Shown here: in pieces, positions 17,439 to 26,429 of the stretch
Position numbering within the stretch: the stretch's first letter is position 1
How the letters are laid out: every line of letters starts with the position of its first letter
NCBI RefSeq assembly: GCF_019704555.1
Contig: NZ_AP024745.1
Coordinates: 1,546,001-1,610,000 of the forward strand
Reading direction: 5' to 3'
Length of the DNA stretch: 64,000 bases
Source of the DNA: Actinoplanes sp. L3-i22
Lineage (GTDB): Bacteria > Actinomycetota > Actinomycetes > Mycobacteriales > Micromonosporaceae
The notes under the pieces: model-generated
Database searches by the model: none
What the model saw: the letters and a program-made list of their open reading frames with translations, nothing else
Told to the model about the DNA's origin: nothing
Made by a program: the position numbers and the translations under genes

Positions 17439-17627
17439 GGCCGGGTTCTGGGTTCTTTGAAACCGCAACCACCCGCGGACGTCGCCCTTGCGGGTCTCGT
17501 GTTCTGGGCGCCCCGCGCCCTTGCGAGGCCCGGAAGGGTCCCCGCGGGAGCGACGATCAGTTATCGGCCGCAGCATAGGCAATGAAGCTCTTGAATTTGA
17601 TCTTGATGAAGTCGGGGGAAACGGAAA

Positions 17628-17656
17628 CCGCCCCGGGCCGAATGGGGCCGGGGCGG
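17628..17656. terminator. Terminator between tetR-type gene and secreted protein
   Basis: CCGCCCCGG (17628-17636) pairs with CCGGGGCGG (17648-17656), with further partial pairing inside the loop. It lies just beyond the stop of the minus-strand gene at 17680. Confidence 0.8.
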
Positions 17657-17679
17657 TCGTGGTGTCGCGGTGCGGAACG

Positions 17680-18396
17680 TCAGATGCGGCGGCGGATCAG
17701 GAAAGCCATGCCGGCCAGGCCGGTCAGGATGATCACGAGGACCGCGCCGTTCAGCAGGAACAGGCGACGCATCTCGCCGATGAACTTGTTCGCGCTGGCG
17801 GCCGGGTCGTCGTCGGCCTTCAGGTTCTCGCCGATGCCGCCGCCGATGCCGCCGTTGACGACGTCGGGCTTGGCCTTCAGCGGGACGCCGCTCAGGCGCA
17901 GCGACTCGGACATCGACAGCCGGCCGTAGAACCAGCCGTCGGTCTTCTTCCCGGACGGCTGCGCGGCCGGCCGGTGCGCCCGCGGACCCCCGGTGGCCAG
18001 CGGGTACAGCTCGTAGAGCTGGGTGGCCTTCTCCTTGATCAGGACCTGGACCGTGTACTTCGGGCCCAGTTTGTCCTTCTTCGGCGCCGAGGCCTGCGGC
18101 GTGGCCGCGGCCATCCAGCCGACCTCTTCCATCAGCATCCGGAACAGCTTCGGGTCCTCGGCCTGCAGGACCTTGATGCCGGCCTCCGGCAGCTCACCGC
18201 CGACTATCGTCATCGTGTCCGGCTGCGGCTTCGGTTTCGCCGTCGGCTTCGTGGTGGCCTTCGCCGACGCGGCCGCGCCGGTCTGGCCGGCCGGCGTCGC
18301 CTGCGCCGCCGGAGATGTGCCGAGTGTCACAGCCGCAGCGATGGCAAGTGCGCCGGCCGCCACGGCCACCTGTTTCACCGCTCGTCGAACCACCAT
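17680..18396 (-). CDS. Secreted protein with C-terminal membrane anchor, function unknown
   Basis: A protein of 238 residues. It has an N-terminal signal peptide (hydrophobic core around residues 10-28, cleavage near AQATPAG), a Lys/Thr/Pro linker (KATTKPTAKPKPQP), an extracytoplasmic domain of about 140 residues, then a C-terminal membrane helix (LFLLNGAVLVIILTGLAGMA) followed by RRRI. This is the layout of a surface protein held by its C-terminus; no LPxTG motif is seen. GGGGGAGG precedes ATG 18396. I do not recognise the domain. Confidence 0.75.
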   Translation of the reverse strand: MVVRRAVKQVAVAAGALAIAAAVTLGTSPAAQATPAGQTGAAASAKATTKPTAKPKPQPDTMTIVGGELPEAGIKVLQAEDPKLFRMLMEEVGWMAAATPQASAPKKDKLGPKYTVQVLIKEKATQLYELYPLATGGPRAHRPAAQPSGKKTDGWFYGRLSMSESLRLSGVPLKAKPDVVNGGIGGGIGENLKADDDPAASANKFIGEMRRLFLLNGAVLVIILTGLAGMAFLIRRRI

Positions 18397-18700
18397 CCGA
18401 CCTCCCCCGCCCGTGGATGACATGGTTTCGTGGACCGCTGCTCGTGCCCCGGCGATGACCGGCGCCCGGCATCAGCCTCCAGCCTTCCCGAGCGCCAGCC
18501 CGGCCGCATCTCACGGCAGGGTGAATTGGAGCCATTTGGCGGGACGAACGCGGAGGACGGTAAAGCCGTTGATCAGCGGCCGAATATTACCCAGTCCCCG
18601 CAACTCGTGGGGGTGGTGGCCACCCATGTAGCGGACCGCATCACCGCATTCGACGACCAGCTATGGTGACCGGCCGTCGAATGCGGTAAAAGGGGGCCGA
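18397..18700. other. Intergenic region between the secreted protein and gltX
   Basis: 304 bases holding the promoter of the minus-strand secreted-protein gene and the gltX terminator (18643-18687). A perfect GGTGGCCACC palindrome is seen near 18615. A 79-codon plus-strand frame here has no ribosome site or recognisable sequence, and I do not call it. Confidence 0.6.
18643..18687 (-). terminator. gltX terminator hairpin
   Basis: ACCGCATTCGACG (18643-18655) pairs perfectly over 13 bp with CGTCGAATGCGGT (18675-18687); the 19-nt loop contains a further small stem. It lies 14 nt after the gltX stop on the minus strand. Confidence 0.88.
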
Positions 18701-20113
18701 TCAGGCGGAAAGGCGTGCCCGAGCGGCGGCGATGCGCGCCATCGAGCGGTCCCGGCCGAGCAGCTCGATCGACTCGAAGAGCGGCAGGCCGATGGTGCGC
18801 CCGGTGATCGCGACCCGGACCGGCGCCTGGGTCTTGCCCAGCTTCAGCCCGCGGGCCTCGCCGACCTGCTCCAGCGCGGCCTTCAGCGCCTCGGCGGTCC
18901 ACTCGGTCAGCTCGGCGAACGCGGCCGCGGCGCCGTCCAGGATCTCGCCGGCGCCCTCCTTCATGGCCTTCGCCCAGGAGGCCTCGTCGGCGACCGGCTC
19001 GTCCAGGAACAGGAAGTCGACGTTCTCCACGATCTCGGCGAGCACCGCGATCCGGGTCTGGGCCAGCGGGGCGATCGTGGTGAAGACGTCCGAGTCGAAC
19101 TTCGCCGGGTCCCACGGCGGGGCCGGGATGGTCTCGGTGCCGCTCAGCCACGGGGCGCAGACCTGGGTGAACTCGTTCGGCGTGAGGGCCCGGATGTACT
19201 CCCCGTTGAACGCGCGGAGCTTCTTGACGTCGAAGAACGCCGGGGCGTGGTTGACGTCCTCGATCCGGTACTCCGCCTCGACGACGGACCACGGGACGAT
19301 CTCCCGATCGCCGGTGGGCGCCCAGCCGAGCAGCATCAGGTAGTTGCGCATCGCGGCGGCGAGGTAGCCCTCGTCCCGGTACGACTCCAGGGCGACCTTG
19401 TCACGGCGCTTCGACAGCTTCTGCCGCTTCTCGTTGACGATCACCGGGACGTGGCCCCAGATCGGCGGGGTGACGCCGAGCGCCTCCCAGAGCAGCTGCT
19501 GCTTCGGCGTGTTCGGCAGGTGCTCCTCGGCGCGGATCACGTGGGTGATCCCCATGCTCATGTCGTCGACCACGTTGGCCAGCAGGAACACCGCCGAGCC
19601 GTCGGAGCGGGCGATGACGAAGTCCTCGAGCAGCTTGTTCTCGAAGGTGGGCTTGCCGCGGACCAGGTCGACGACCACGGTCTCGCCCTCGTCCGGCGTA
19701 CGGAAGCGCAGGGCGCGACCCTCGCCCGGGCCCAGCGCCCGCTCGCGGCAGAAGCCGTCGTAGCCGGTGTGGGTGTTGCCGGTGCGGGCGATCACGTCCT
19801 CGCGCTTGCAGTCGCAGTAGTACGCCTTGCCCTCGCCGTAGAGCCGGGTGGCGGCCGCGGTGTGGTCGGCGGCGTAGGAGGACTGGTAGTAGGGACCCTC
19901 GTACGTCCCGCGTTCGATGCCGATCCAGTCGAGCGCCGAGATGATGCCCTCGGTCCACTCGGGCCGGTTGCGGGCCGCGTCGGTGTCCTCGATCCGGAGC
20001 ACGAAGACACCGCCGTGCTGCTGGGCGTAGATCCAGTTCTGCAGCGCCGATCGGGCGCCGCCGACGTGGAACATGCCGGTGGGAGACGGGGCGAAACGTA
20101 CGCGAACAGTCAC
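18701..20113 (-). CDS. gltX: Glutamyl-tRNA synthetase
   Basis: A protein of 470 residues, normal length for bacterial GluRS. The class I HIGH motif appears as [13 protein letters not shown] (residues 9-21) and the KMSKS motif as KLSKRRD. A zinc-ligand-type CDCKRED lies in the acceptor-binding insert. It charges tRNA-Glu and probably also tRNA-Gln for GatCAB conversion, as in other actinobacteria. The start is GTG 20113. Confidence 0.97.
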   Translation of the reverse strand: MTVRVRFAPSPTGMFHVGGARSALQNWIYAQQHGGVFVLRIEDTDAARNRPEWTEGIISALDWIGIERGTYEGPYYQSSYAADHTAAATRLYGEGKAYYCDCKREDVIARTGNTHTGYDGFCRERALGPGEGRALRFRTPDEGETVVVDLVRGKPTFENKLLEDFVIARSDGSAVFLLANVVDDMSMGITHVIRAEEHLPNTPKQQLLWEALGVTPPIWGHVPVIVNEKRQKLSKRRDKVALESYRDEGYLAAAMRNYLMLLGWAPTGDREIVPWSVVEAEYRIEDVNHAPAFFDVKKLRAFNGEYIRALTPNEFTQVCAPWLSGTETIPAPPWDPAKFDSDVFTTIAPLAQTRIAVLAEIVENVDFLFLDEPVADEASWAKAMKEGAGEILDGAAAAFAELTEWTAEALKAALEQVGEARGLKLGKTQAPVRVAITGRTIGLPLFESIELLGRDRSMARIAAARARLSA

Positions 20114-20171
20114 GCACCCAGCCTACCGAGGTCGGCGAGGGGTATTTGACATGCGGTCGGGAGCGGCGTAA

Positions 20172-20204
20172 TTTACCGATCAGTTAATTAACGCCTCGGT
20201 TAAA
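20172..20204. promoter_or_regulatory. Dyad operator in the promoter of the DHFR-like gene
   Basis: TTTACCGA (20172-20179) and TCGGTTAAA (20196-20204) are near-perfect arms centred on TTAATTAA (20184-20191). The AT-rich dyad stands out in GC-rich DNA and overlaps the expected promoter of the gene at 20221. ACCGA...TCGGT arms are typical of TetR-family sites; the regulator is unknown. Confidence 0.55.
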
Positions 20205-20220
20205 CAAGGAGCTGAGAGCC

Positions 20221-20754
20221 ATGGGCAAGGTCATCGCGGTCGAGTACGTGACGCTGGACGGCGTCTTCGAGGAGCCGGCCTGGAGCGGGCCCTACTTCAA
20301 CGAGGAGCTGTCCGGCTGGCAGGCGGAGAACCTGCGCGAGGCGGACGCGCTGCTGCTGGGCCGGCGCACCTACGAGGGCTTCAAGTCCGCCTGGCCGCAC
20401 ATGGAGGCGGAGACCGGCGACTTCGGCGTGAAGATGAACACGATGCCCAAGCACGTCGCGACCACCACGCTGACCAGCCCGGAGTGGAACGCGAGCTTCC
20501 TCTCCGGCGAGGTGGCGGACGCGGTCGCCAAGCTCCGGACCGAGCCGGCGAACCTGCTGATCAACGGCAGCGCCACGCTGGTGAACTACCTGACCCGGCA
20601 CAACCTGATCGACGAGTACCGGATCATGATCTTCCCGGTGGTGCAGGGCGAGGGCCGCAAGCTCTGGGACGACGGCACCAAGATCGCGCTGTCGGTCCGG
20701 AAGAGCTGGCAGACCTCGACCGGCGTCCAGGTGGTCACCTACGTGCCGGCCTAG
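20221..20754 (+). CDS. Dihydrofolate reductase-like (RibD C-terminal domain) protein
   Basis: A protein of 177 residues with the RibD_C/DHFR fold of the YyaP/YwjB group: start [29 protein letters not shown] for the NADPH phosphate loop, and [19 protein letters not shown] near the end. AAGGAG lies about 10 nt before ATG 20221. It is likely an NADPH-dependent reductase of unknown substrate. Its TAG stop overlaps the TAG stop of the convergent chemoreceptor in a shared CTAG. Confidence 0.9.
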   Translation: MGKVIAVEYVTLDGVFEEPAWSGPYFNEELSGWQAENLREADALLLGRRTYEGFKSAWPHMEAETGDFGVKMNTMPKHVATTTLTSPEWNASFLSGEVADAVAKLRTEPANLLINGSATLVNYLTRHNLIDEYRIMIFPVVQGEGRKLWDDGTKIALSVRKSWQTSTGVQVVTYVPA

Positions 20755-22865
20755 ACGGTGAAGCGCCCGACCAGGCCGGTCAGCCGCTGCGCGGTGGCGT
20801 TCAGCTCGTCGGCGGCCCGCTGGGCGGTGGCGACCGAGTCCCGGGTCCCGTCCACCGCGCCGCTGACCGAGCTGATCCCGTCCGCGATCTCCCGGCTCCC
20901 GCCGGCCGCCTCGGCGATGTTGCGGGCCATCTCGGCGGTCGTGGCGGCCTGCTCCTCGACCGCCGCGGCGATCGCCGTCTGATAGTCGTTGACCTGCGCG
21001 ATCCGGGCCGAGATGGCGCCGATCGAGTCGACCGCGCGAGCCGTGTCGGCCTCGATCGCGGCGACCCGCGCGGTCACGTCCTCGGTCGCCCGGGCGGTCT
21101 CCTGGGCCAGCTCCTTGACCTCGTTCGCGACCACCGCGAAGCCCTTGCCGGTCTCGCCGGCCCGGGCCGCCTCGATCGTCGCGTTCAGCGCCAGCAGGTT
21201 CGTCTGCTCGGCGATCGTGGCGATCAGCCGGACCACGTCGGTGATCTTCGTGGTGGACTCCCGCAGCTCGTCGACCACCCCGGCGGCCGCCGAGGTCAGG
21301 CCGACCCCGTCCCGGCCGGCCTGCGCGGCCTCCTGCGCGTTGCGCGAGATCTCGCTGATCGACGCGCCCATCTGCTCGGCGCCGGCGGCCACCGTCTGCA
21401 CCACGTGCGACACCGTCGAGGCCGAGCCGGTCACCTGGCCGGCCCGGGACGCGGCGGTCTCGGCGGCCGAGGAGAGCTCGGCACCCGCGCCGGCCACCCG
21501 CTGGGCGGTGCCGGCCACCTCCGACGAGGCCGTGGTCACCTCGGCCATCACCGCCCGCAGCTCGGTGGCCGCGGTGTTCAGCGCCGCGGAGGCCTGCCCG
21601 ATCTCGTCCCGGCCGCGGTCCGCCACGGTCGCCGTGAGGTCGCGGGCGGCGAGCCGCTTCAGCGCGCCGGTCAGCGCGCCCACCCGCCGGGCGATCCGGG
21701 ACGCCTGGAAGTACGCCGCGGCCGCCCCGAGCAGCGCCAGGAGCACCGCGGCGAGCACGAACGCGCTGAGCATGGTGCTCCGGCCGGCCCGGACCGCGGT
21801 GATCGCCTTGGCGGCGTCGGCGTCGTACCCGCCGACCGCGATCGCCCACTGGTACGGCTGGTAGTACGCGACCGTCGTCGTGGTGTTCCCGGCCGCCGCC
21901 CCGGCCGCCCCCGGCAGCCGGTAGCCGGTCCGCCAGGTCGCCCCGCCGGTGAGCTGGGGCGCCTGGGTGACGATCTCCTCGACGTACTTGGCGCCGTTCG
22001 CGTCGGTCGCGGTGAGGTCGCCGGACGCGTCGGTCAGGCTGGACGCCACCACCCGCCCCCGGTCCGCGGCCGAGGTGCTGTAGACGGTGACCCAGCCGTT
22101 CTCCCGGATGTGCGAGGCGGCGATCGCGGCGGTCAGGTTCGCCAGCGCGTCGCTCTGCGGCACCCCGACGAAGAGCGCGCCGATCACCTTCCCGGCGCGG
22201 TCCTTGATCGGGTCGTACGCGGTGATGTACGGCGTGTCCACCACCTGCGCCACGCCCCGGTACCCCTTGCCGGAGCTGATCGCCGCCGCCACCGCGTTCG
22301 GCTTCCCGTCCGCCCCGGTCGCCGGGATGTACGTGCCGATCGCCCGCGCCCCGGTCTTCGCCTTCACCGTGGTCGCCACCCGCAGCAGGTCCCCGGCGGA
22401 GTCGATCCGCTGGAAGAACGTGACCGCCCCGCCGACCAGGTCGGCGGTGTCGTCGACGAACGGGGTGGCCCGTTTCGCGTCGGTGTTCTGCCCGAGCCAG
22501 GCGCCGTCCACCACGACCCGGGGCAGCGTCACCCGCTTCTTGGCCTGGCTGACCTGGTTGGTCGCGGTCCAGACGGCGGTCTGCCCGGACAGCTTCATCC
22601 CGCCGTGCTGGGCGAGCAGCCCGTCGGCGGCGTGCATGCCGAGGTCCACCTCGCGCTGCACCTCGTCGCCGACCGAGGAGACCAGGGTGCTGACGTCGGC
22701 GGTGGCCCGGTCCAGGTCCGCCTCGTTCGACCGGGTCACCGCGCGCTCGGTGCTGTTCGCGAACCGGCCGCTCTGCCAGGCGCCGACGAGCACCAGCACG
22801 AGCGCGGTGACCAGGACACTGCCCAGGCCGAGGATCAGGAGCTGGTGGCTGATACGAAGCCGCAC
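20751..22865 (-). CDS. Methyl-accepting chemotaxis protein
   Basis: A protein of 704 residues starting at GTG 22865 ([10 protein letters not shown]), with GGAAGA upstream. It has a membrane helix at about 8-30, a large extracytoplasmic Cache-like sensor (to about 365), a second helix, then HAMP (from [20 protein letters not shown]) and an MCP signalling domain with the conserved tip [19 protein letters not shown] and [15 protein letters not shown]. It senses an unknown ligand and controls CheA. In an Actinoplanes-like organism it would serve zoospore swimming. No other che genes are in the window. Confidence 0.93.
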   Translation of the reverse strand: MRLRISHQLLILGLGSVLVTALVLVLVGAWQSGRFANSTERAVTRSNEADLDRATADVSTLVSSVGDEVQREVDLGMHAADGLLAQHGGMKLSGQTAVWTATNQVSQAKKRVTLPRVVVDGAWLGQNTDAKRATPFVDDTADLVGGAVTFFQRIDSAGDLLRVATTVKAKTGARAIGTYIPATGADGKPNAVAAAISSGKGYRGVAQVVDTPYITAYDPIKDRAGKVIGALFVGVPQSDALANLTAAIAASHIRENGWVTVYSTSAADRGRVVASSLTDASGDLTATDANGAKYVEEIVTQAPQLTGGATWRTGYRLPGAAGAAAGNTTTTVAYYQPYQWAIAVGGYDADAAKAITAVRAGRSTMLSAFVLAAVLLALLGAAAAYFQASRIARRVGALTGALKRLAARDLTATVADRGRDEIGQASAALNTAATELRAVMAEVTTASSEVAGTAQRVAGAGAELSSAAETAASRAGQVTGSASTVSHVVQTVAAGAEQMGASISEISRNAQEAAQAGRDGVGLTSAAAGVVDELRESTTKITDVVRLIATIAEQTNLLALNATIEAARAGETGKGFAVVANEVKELAQETARATEDVTARVAAIEADTARAVDSIGAISARIAQVNDYQTAIAAAVEEQAATTAEMARNIAEAAGGSREIADGISSVSGAVDGTRDSVATAQRAADELNATAQRLTGLVGRFTV

Positions 22866-22891
22866 GAACCATAGTCTTCCGGACAACACGA

Positions 22892-22919
22892 AGGCCCGCC
22901 GCGTTTTCGCGACGGGCCT
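22892..22919 (-). terminator. aceE terminator
   Basis: AGGCCCGCCGCG (22892-22903) pairs with CGCGACGGGCCT (22908-22919) with one mismatch around TTTT. It lies 17 nt after the aceE stop on the minus strand. Confidence 0.9.
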
Positions 22920-22935
22920 CCGAATGATCAGACGA

Positions 22936-25674
22936 TCAGCTGTCGCCGCCGGTCTCCCCGACCGGAGCCGCGTTCACGTCGTCGATCGCGTACTTCTTGG
23001 CGGCCTCGCCCGGCACGTGGGCCGGGATCTTGCCGCGCAGCGCGAGCTCGCGCAGCGTGGCGACGGTCACCGACTCCCCGTCCACGTGGAAGTGGCGGCG
23101 CAGGGCGTGCCGGGTGTCGCTGCGACCCCAGCCGTCGGTGCCCAGCGAGGTGTAGCCGTTCGGCACCCAGCGGGCGACCAGGTCGGGCACGGCCCGCATC
23201 CAGTCGCTGACCGCCACCGAGGGGCCCTCGGTGCTCTCCAGCTTCTGCTGGATGAACGGCTTGCGCGGCTGGTCGCTCGGGTGGAGCAGGTTGTGCTCCT
23301 CCGCCTCGATGGCGTCCCGGCGCAGCTCACCCCACGAGGTGACCGACCACACGTCGGCGCTGACGCCCCAGTCCTGGGCGAGCAGCTCCTGCGCCTTGAG
23401 CGCCCAGCGCATGCCGGTGCCGGAGGCCAGCAGCTGCGCCTTCGGACCGCTCGTGGACGGGCCCTCGGCGTACCGATAAATGCCCTTGAGCAGGCCTTCC
23501 ACGTCCACCCCGGCGGGCTCGGCGGGCTGGATCGCCGGCTCGTTGTAGATGGTGAGGTAGTAGAAGATGTTCTCCTGCTTCTCGCCGTACATGCGGTGCA
23601 GGCCGTTCTCCATGATGTGCGCGATCTCGTACGCGAACGCCGGATCGTAGGCCACCACGGCCGGGTTGGTCGCCGCGATCAGCAGCGAGTGCCCGTCCTC
23701 GTGCTGCAGACCCTCACCGTTGAGCGTGGTGCGGCCGGCGGTGGCGCCGAGCAGGAAGCCCCGGGTCATCTGGTCGGCCGCGGCCCACAGCTCGTCGGCG
23801 GTCCGCTGGAAGCCGAACATCGAGTAGAAGATGTACAGCGGGATCATCGGCTCGTCGTGCGTCGCGTACGAGGTACCGGCGGCGATGAAGCTCGCGGTCG
23901 AGCCGGCCTCGTTGATCCCCTCGTGCAGGATCTGGCCGTTCGTCGCCTCCTTGTAGGACAGGAACAGCTCCCGGTCCACGGAGGTGTAGGTCTGGCCGTG
24001 CGGCGAGTAGATCTTCTTGGTCGGGAAGAGCGAGTCCATGCCGAACGTGCGGGCCTCGTCCGGGATGATCGGCACCCACCGGGCGCCGAACTCCTTGTCC
24101 CGCATCAGGTCCTTGAGCAGGCGGACGAAGGCCATCGTGGTGGCGATCTTCTGCTTGCCGCTGCCGGCCTTGATGCCGCTGAACGTCGCCGAGTCCGGGA
24201 TGTTCAGGGACTTCGCCTTGGTCCGCCGGGACGGGACGTACCCGCCCAGGTCGCGGCGCCGCTCCTGCATGTACTGGTACTCGTCGGACTTCTCACCGGG
24301 GTGGAAGTACGGCGGGAGGTACGGGTTCTCCTCGAGCTGCTTGTCGCTGATGTCGAGGTAGAGCCGGTCCCGGAAGCTCTTCAGGTCGGGCAGGGTGAGC
24401 TTCTTCATCTGGTGCGTGGCGTTGCGGGCCTCGAAGTGCGAGCCCAGCGTCCAGCCCTTGATGGTCTTGGCGAGGATCACCGTCGGCTGACCGGTGTGCT
24501 CGGTCGCCGCCTTGTACGCCGCGTACAGCTTGCGGTAGTCGTGCCCGCCGCGCTTGAGGTTCCACACCTCGTCGTCGGTCATGTTCTCGACCAGCTTGCG
24601 GGTGCGCGGGTCCCGGCCGAAGAAGTGCTCGCGGACGTACGCCCCGGACTCGCCCTTGTAGGTCTGGTAGTCGCCGTCCGGCGTCGCGTTCATCAGGTTG
24701 ACCAGCGCGCCGTCGGTGTCCGCGGCGAGCAGCGAGTCCCACTCGCGGCCCCAGACGACCTTGATCACGTTCCAGCCGGCGCCGCGGAAGAACGACTCCA
24801 GCTCCTGGATCACCTTGCCGTTGCCGCGGACCGGGCCGTCGAGGCGCTGCAGGTTGCAGTTGACCACGAAGGTGAGGTTGTCCAGCTCCTCGCGGGCGGC
24901 CACGCCGATCGCGCCGAGCGACTCGACCTCGTCCATCTCGCCGTCGCCGAGGAACGCCCAGACGTGCTGCTGGCTGGTGTCCTTGATGCCGCGGTTCTGC
25001 AGGTAGCGGTTGTACCGCGCCTGGTAGATCGCGTTCATCGGGCCGAGGCCCATGCTGACGGTCGGGAACTCCCAGAAATTCGGCATCAGCCGCGGGTGCG
25101 GGTAGGACGGTAGTCCGCCGCCCGGGTGGCTGAGCTCCTGCCGGAAGCCGTCCAGCTGGTCGGTGGTGAGCCGGCCCTCGAGGTAGGCGCGGGCGTACAT
25201 GCCGGGGGAGGCGTGGCCCTGGAAGAAGATCTGGTCACCGCCGCCGGGGTGGTCCTTGCCCCGGAAGAAGTGGTTCATGCCGACCTCGTACAGGCTGGCG
25301 CTGGACGCGTACGACGAGATGTGGCCTCCGACGCCGATCTCGGGACGCTGCGCGCGGTGCACCAGCATGGCGGCGTTCCATCGGACGTACGCCCGGATCC
25401 GCCGCTCGACGAACTCGTCACCGGGGAACCAGGGCTCGCGCTCCGGGGTGATGGTGTTGATGTAATCGGTGGACGTCAGTGGCGGAACGCCCACCTGTCG
25501 TTCGCGAGCGCGCTCCAGCAGGCGCAACATCACGTAACGGGCTCGTTTGGCGCCGCGTTCATCGATGACTCCGTCGAGGGACTCGATCCATTCGTTTGTT
25601 TCCGAAGGGTCGATGTCCGGAAGCTGGCTCGGCAGGCCATCGCTGATCACCGGGCGCTTGCGCTCCGTGGCCAC
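22936..25674 (-). CDS. aceE: Pyruvate dehydrogenase E1 component (homodimeric)
   Basis: About 912 residues, full length for AceE. The thiamine-diphosphate/Mg2+ site is visible as [12 protein letters not shown] followed by [14 protein letters not shown]. Other hallmarks are [17 protein letters not shown] and [20 protein letters not shown]. It decarboxylates pyruvate and acetylates the E2 lipoyl domain, feeding acetyl-CoA to the FAS-II system. GTG 25674 follows AGAGGA at 6-7 nt; an upstream in-frame start at 25743 is less likely. E2 and E3 genes are not in this window. Confidence 0.97.
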   Translation of the reverse strand: MATERKRPVISDGLPSQLPDIDPSETNEWIESLDGVIDERGAKRARYVMLRLLERARERQVGVPPLTSTDYINTITPEREPWFPGDEFVERRIRAYVRWNAAMLVHRAQRPEIGVGGHISSYASSASLYEVGMNHFFRGKDHPGGGDQIFFQGHASPGMYARAYLEGRLTTDQLDGFRQELSHPGGGLPSYPHPRLMPNFWEFPTVSMGLGPMNAIYQARYNRYLQNRGIKDTSQQHVWAFLGDGEMDEVESLGAIGVAAREELDNLTFVVNCNLQRLDGPVRGNGKVIQELESFFRGAGWNVIKVVWGREWDSLLAADTDGALVNLMNATPDGDYQTYKGESGAYVREHFFGRDPRTRKLVENMTDDEVWNLKRGGHDYRKLYAAYKAATEHTGQPTVILAKTIKGWTLGSHFEARNATHQMKKLTLPDLKSFRDRLYLDISDKQLEENPYLPPYFHPGEKSDEYQYMQERRRDLGGYVPSRRTKAKSLNIPDSATFSGIKAGSGKQKIATTMAFVRLLKDLMRDKEFGARWVPIIPDEARTFGMDSLFPTKKIYSPHGQTYTSVDRELFLSYKEATNGQILHEGINEAGSTASFIAAGTSYATHDEPMIPLYIFYSMFGFQRTADELWAAADQMTRGFLLGATAGRTTLNGEGLQHEDGHSLLIAATNPAVVAYDPAFAYEIAHIMENGLHRMYGEKQENIFYYLTIYNEPAIQPAEPAGVDVEGLLKGIYRYAEGPSTSGPKAQLLASGTGMRWALKAQELLAQDWGVSADVWSVTSWGELRRDAIEAEEHNLLHPSDQPRKPFIQQKLESTEGPSVAVSDWMRAVPDLVARWVPNGYTSLGTDGWGRSDTRHALRRHFHVDGESVTVATLRELALRGKIPAHVPGEAAKKYAIDDVNAAPVGETGGDS

Positions 25675-25827
25675 AGGCAATCCTCTTGGTGTGAGTGTCG
25701 GAACCGGTGCGATCAAGGTGGCGTATCGCCCGGAGGTCTCCATCCTGCCCCTTAACGGTGGGCATCGTCACGCCTAACGTCCGGCGCAGCGATACGCGAC
25801 ACATGTACTGACCAGTAACTTCTTCGA

Positions 25828-26232
25828 TCACCCGGTGAGGAAGGAGAACCGCACCTGCCGCACCGGGTTGTCCCCATTGGGATCCACCAGGCAGATCGAC
25901 TGCCAGGTGCCGAGGGCGATGCGACCATCGAGAACCGGAAGGCTGGCGTACGGCGGGATCCACGCCGGCAGAACGTGATCCCGGCCATGTCCACGGGATC
26001 CGTGCCGGTGCCGCCATTTGTCCGCGGCCGGCAGCAGGTCGTCGATCGCGGTCAGCAGGTCCTCGTCGGAACCCGCCCCGGTCTCGATGATCGCCAGCCC
26101 GGCCGTCGCGTGTGGCACGAAGACGTGCAGCAAGCCGTCCTTCTCGGCGGCCACGAATCGTTCCGCCTCGCGGGTGATGTCGACGACCGCGGGGGAGTCC
26201 CCGGTCCGCACGGTGAGCACTTCGGTACGCAT
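25828..26232 (-). CDS. YjbQ/UPF0047 family protein
   Basis: A protein of 134 residues with the family's histidine motifs: HVFVPHATAGLAIIETG in the N-terminal half and HRHGSRGHGRDHVLPAW in the middle, which form a metal site in homologues. The C-terminus LGTWQSICLVDPNGDNPVRQV is also diagnostic. Members are annotated as thiamin-phosphate synthase-like, but the physiological role is not settled. A 43-codon membrane-protein ORF lies 9 nt upstream on the same strand. Confidence 0.9.
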   Translation of the reverse strand: MRTEVLTVRTGDSPAVVDITREAERFVAAEKDGLLHVFVPHATAGLAIIETGAGSDEDLLTAIDDLLPAADKWRHRHGSRGHGRDHVLPAWIPPYASLPVLDGRIALGTWQSICLVDPNGDNPVRQVRFSFLTG

Positions 26233-26241
26233 CCGGCGAGC

Positions 26242-26373
26242 CTATGTGTAGAGATCCAGCACCAGGAACAACGCCGCGGTGGCGGTCAACCAGGCCACCC
26301 CGAGCGCCAGCCGGCACATGATCATTCGGACATTCCACCATCGGTACGGGGGGTCCCGCTGGAAGATCGACAT
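26242..26373 (-). CDS. Predicted 43-residue membrane protein
   Basis: ATG 26373 to TAG 26242. The translation begins MSIFQRDPPYRWWNVR and continues into one hydrophobic helix (LALGVAWLTATAALFLVLDL). It ends 9 nt before the yjbQ-type gene and could be co-transcribed with it. High third-position GC and a clean Arg/Trp-then-helix layout favour a real gene; the lack of a clear Shine-Dalgarno and the very short length argue against. Function unknown. Confidence 0.5.
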   Translation of the reverse strand: MSIFQRDPPYRWWNVRMIMCRLALGVAWLTATAALFLVLDLYT

Positions 26374-26429
26374 CAATGATCGGAATCCGGTGGGTGGCAG
26401 GGCTCGCCCCGGTCCGCGATGCTGACTTC

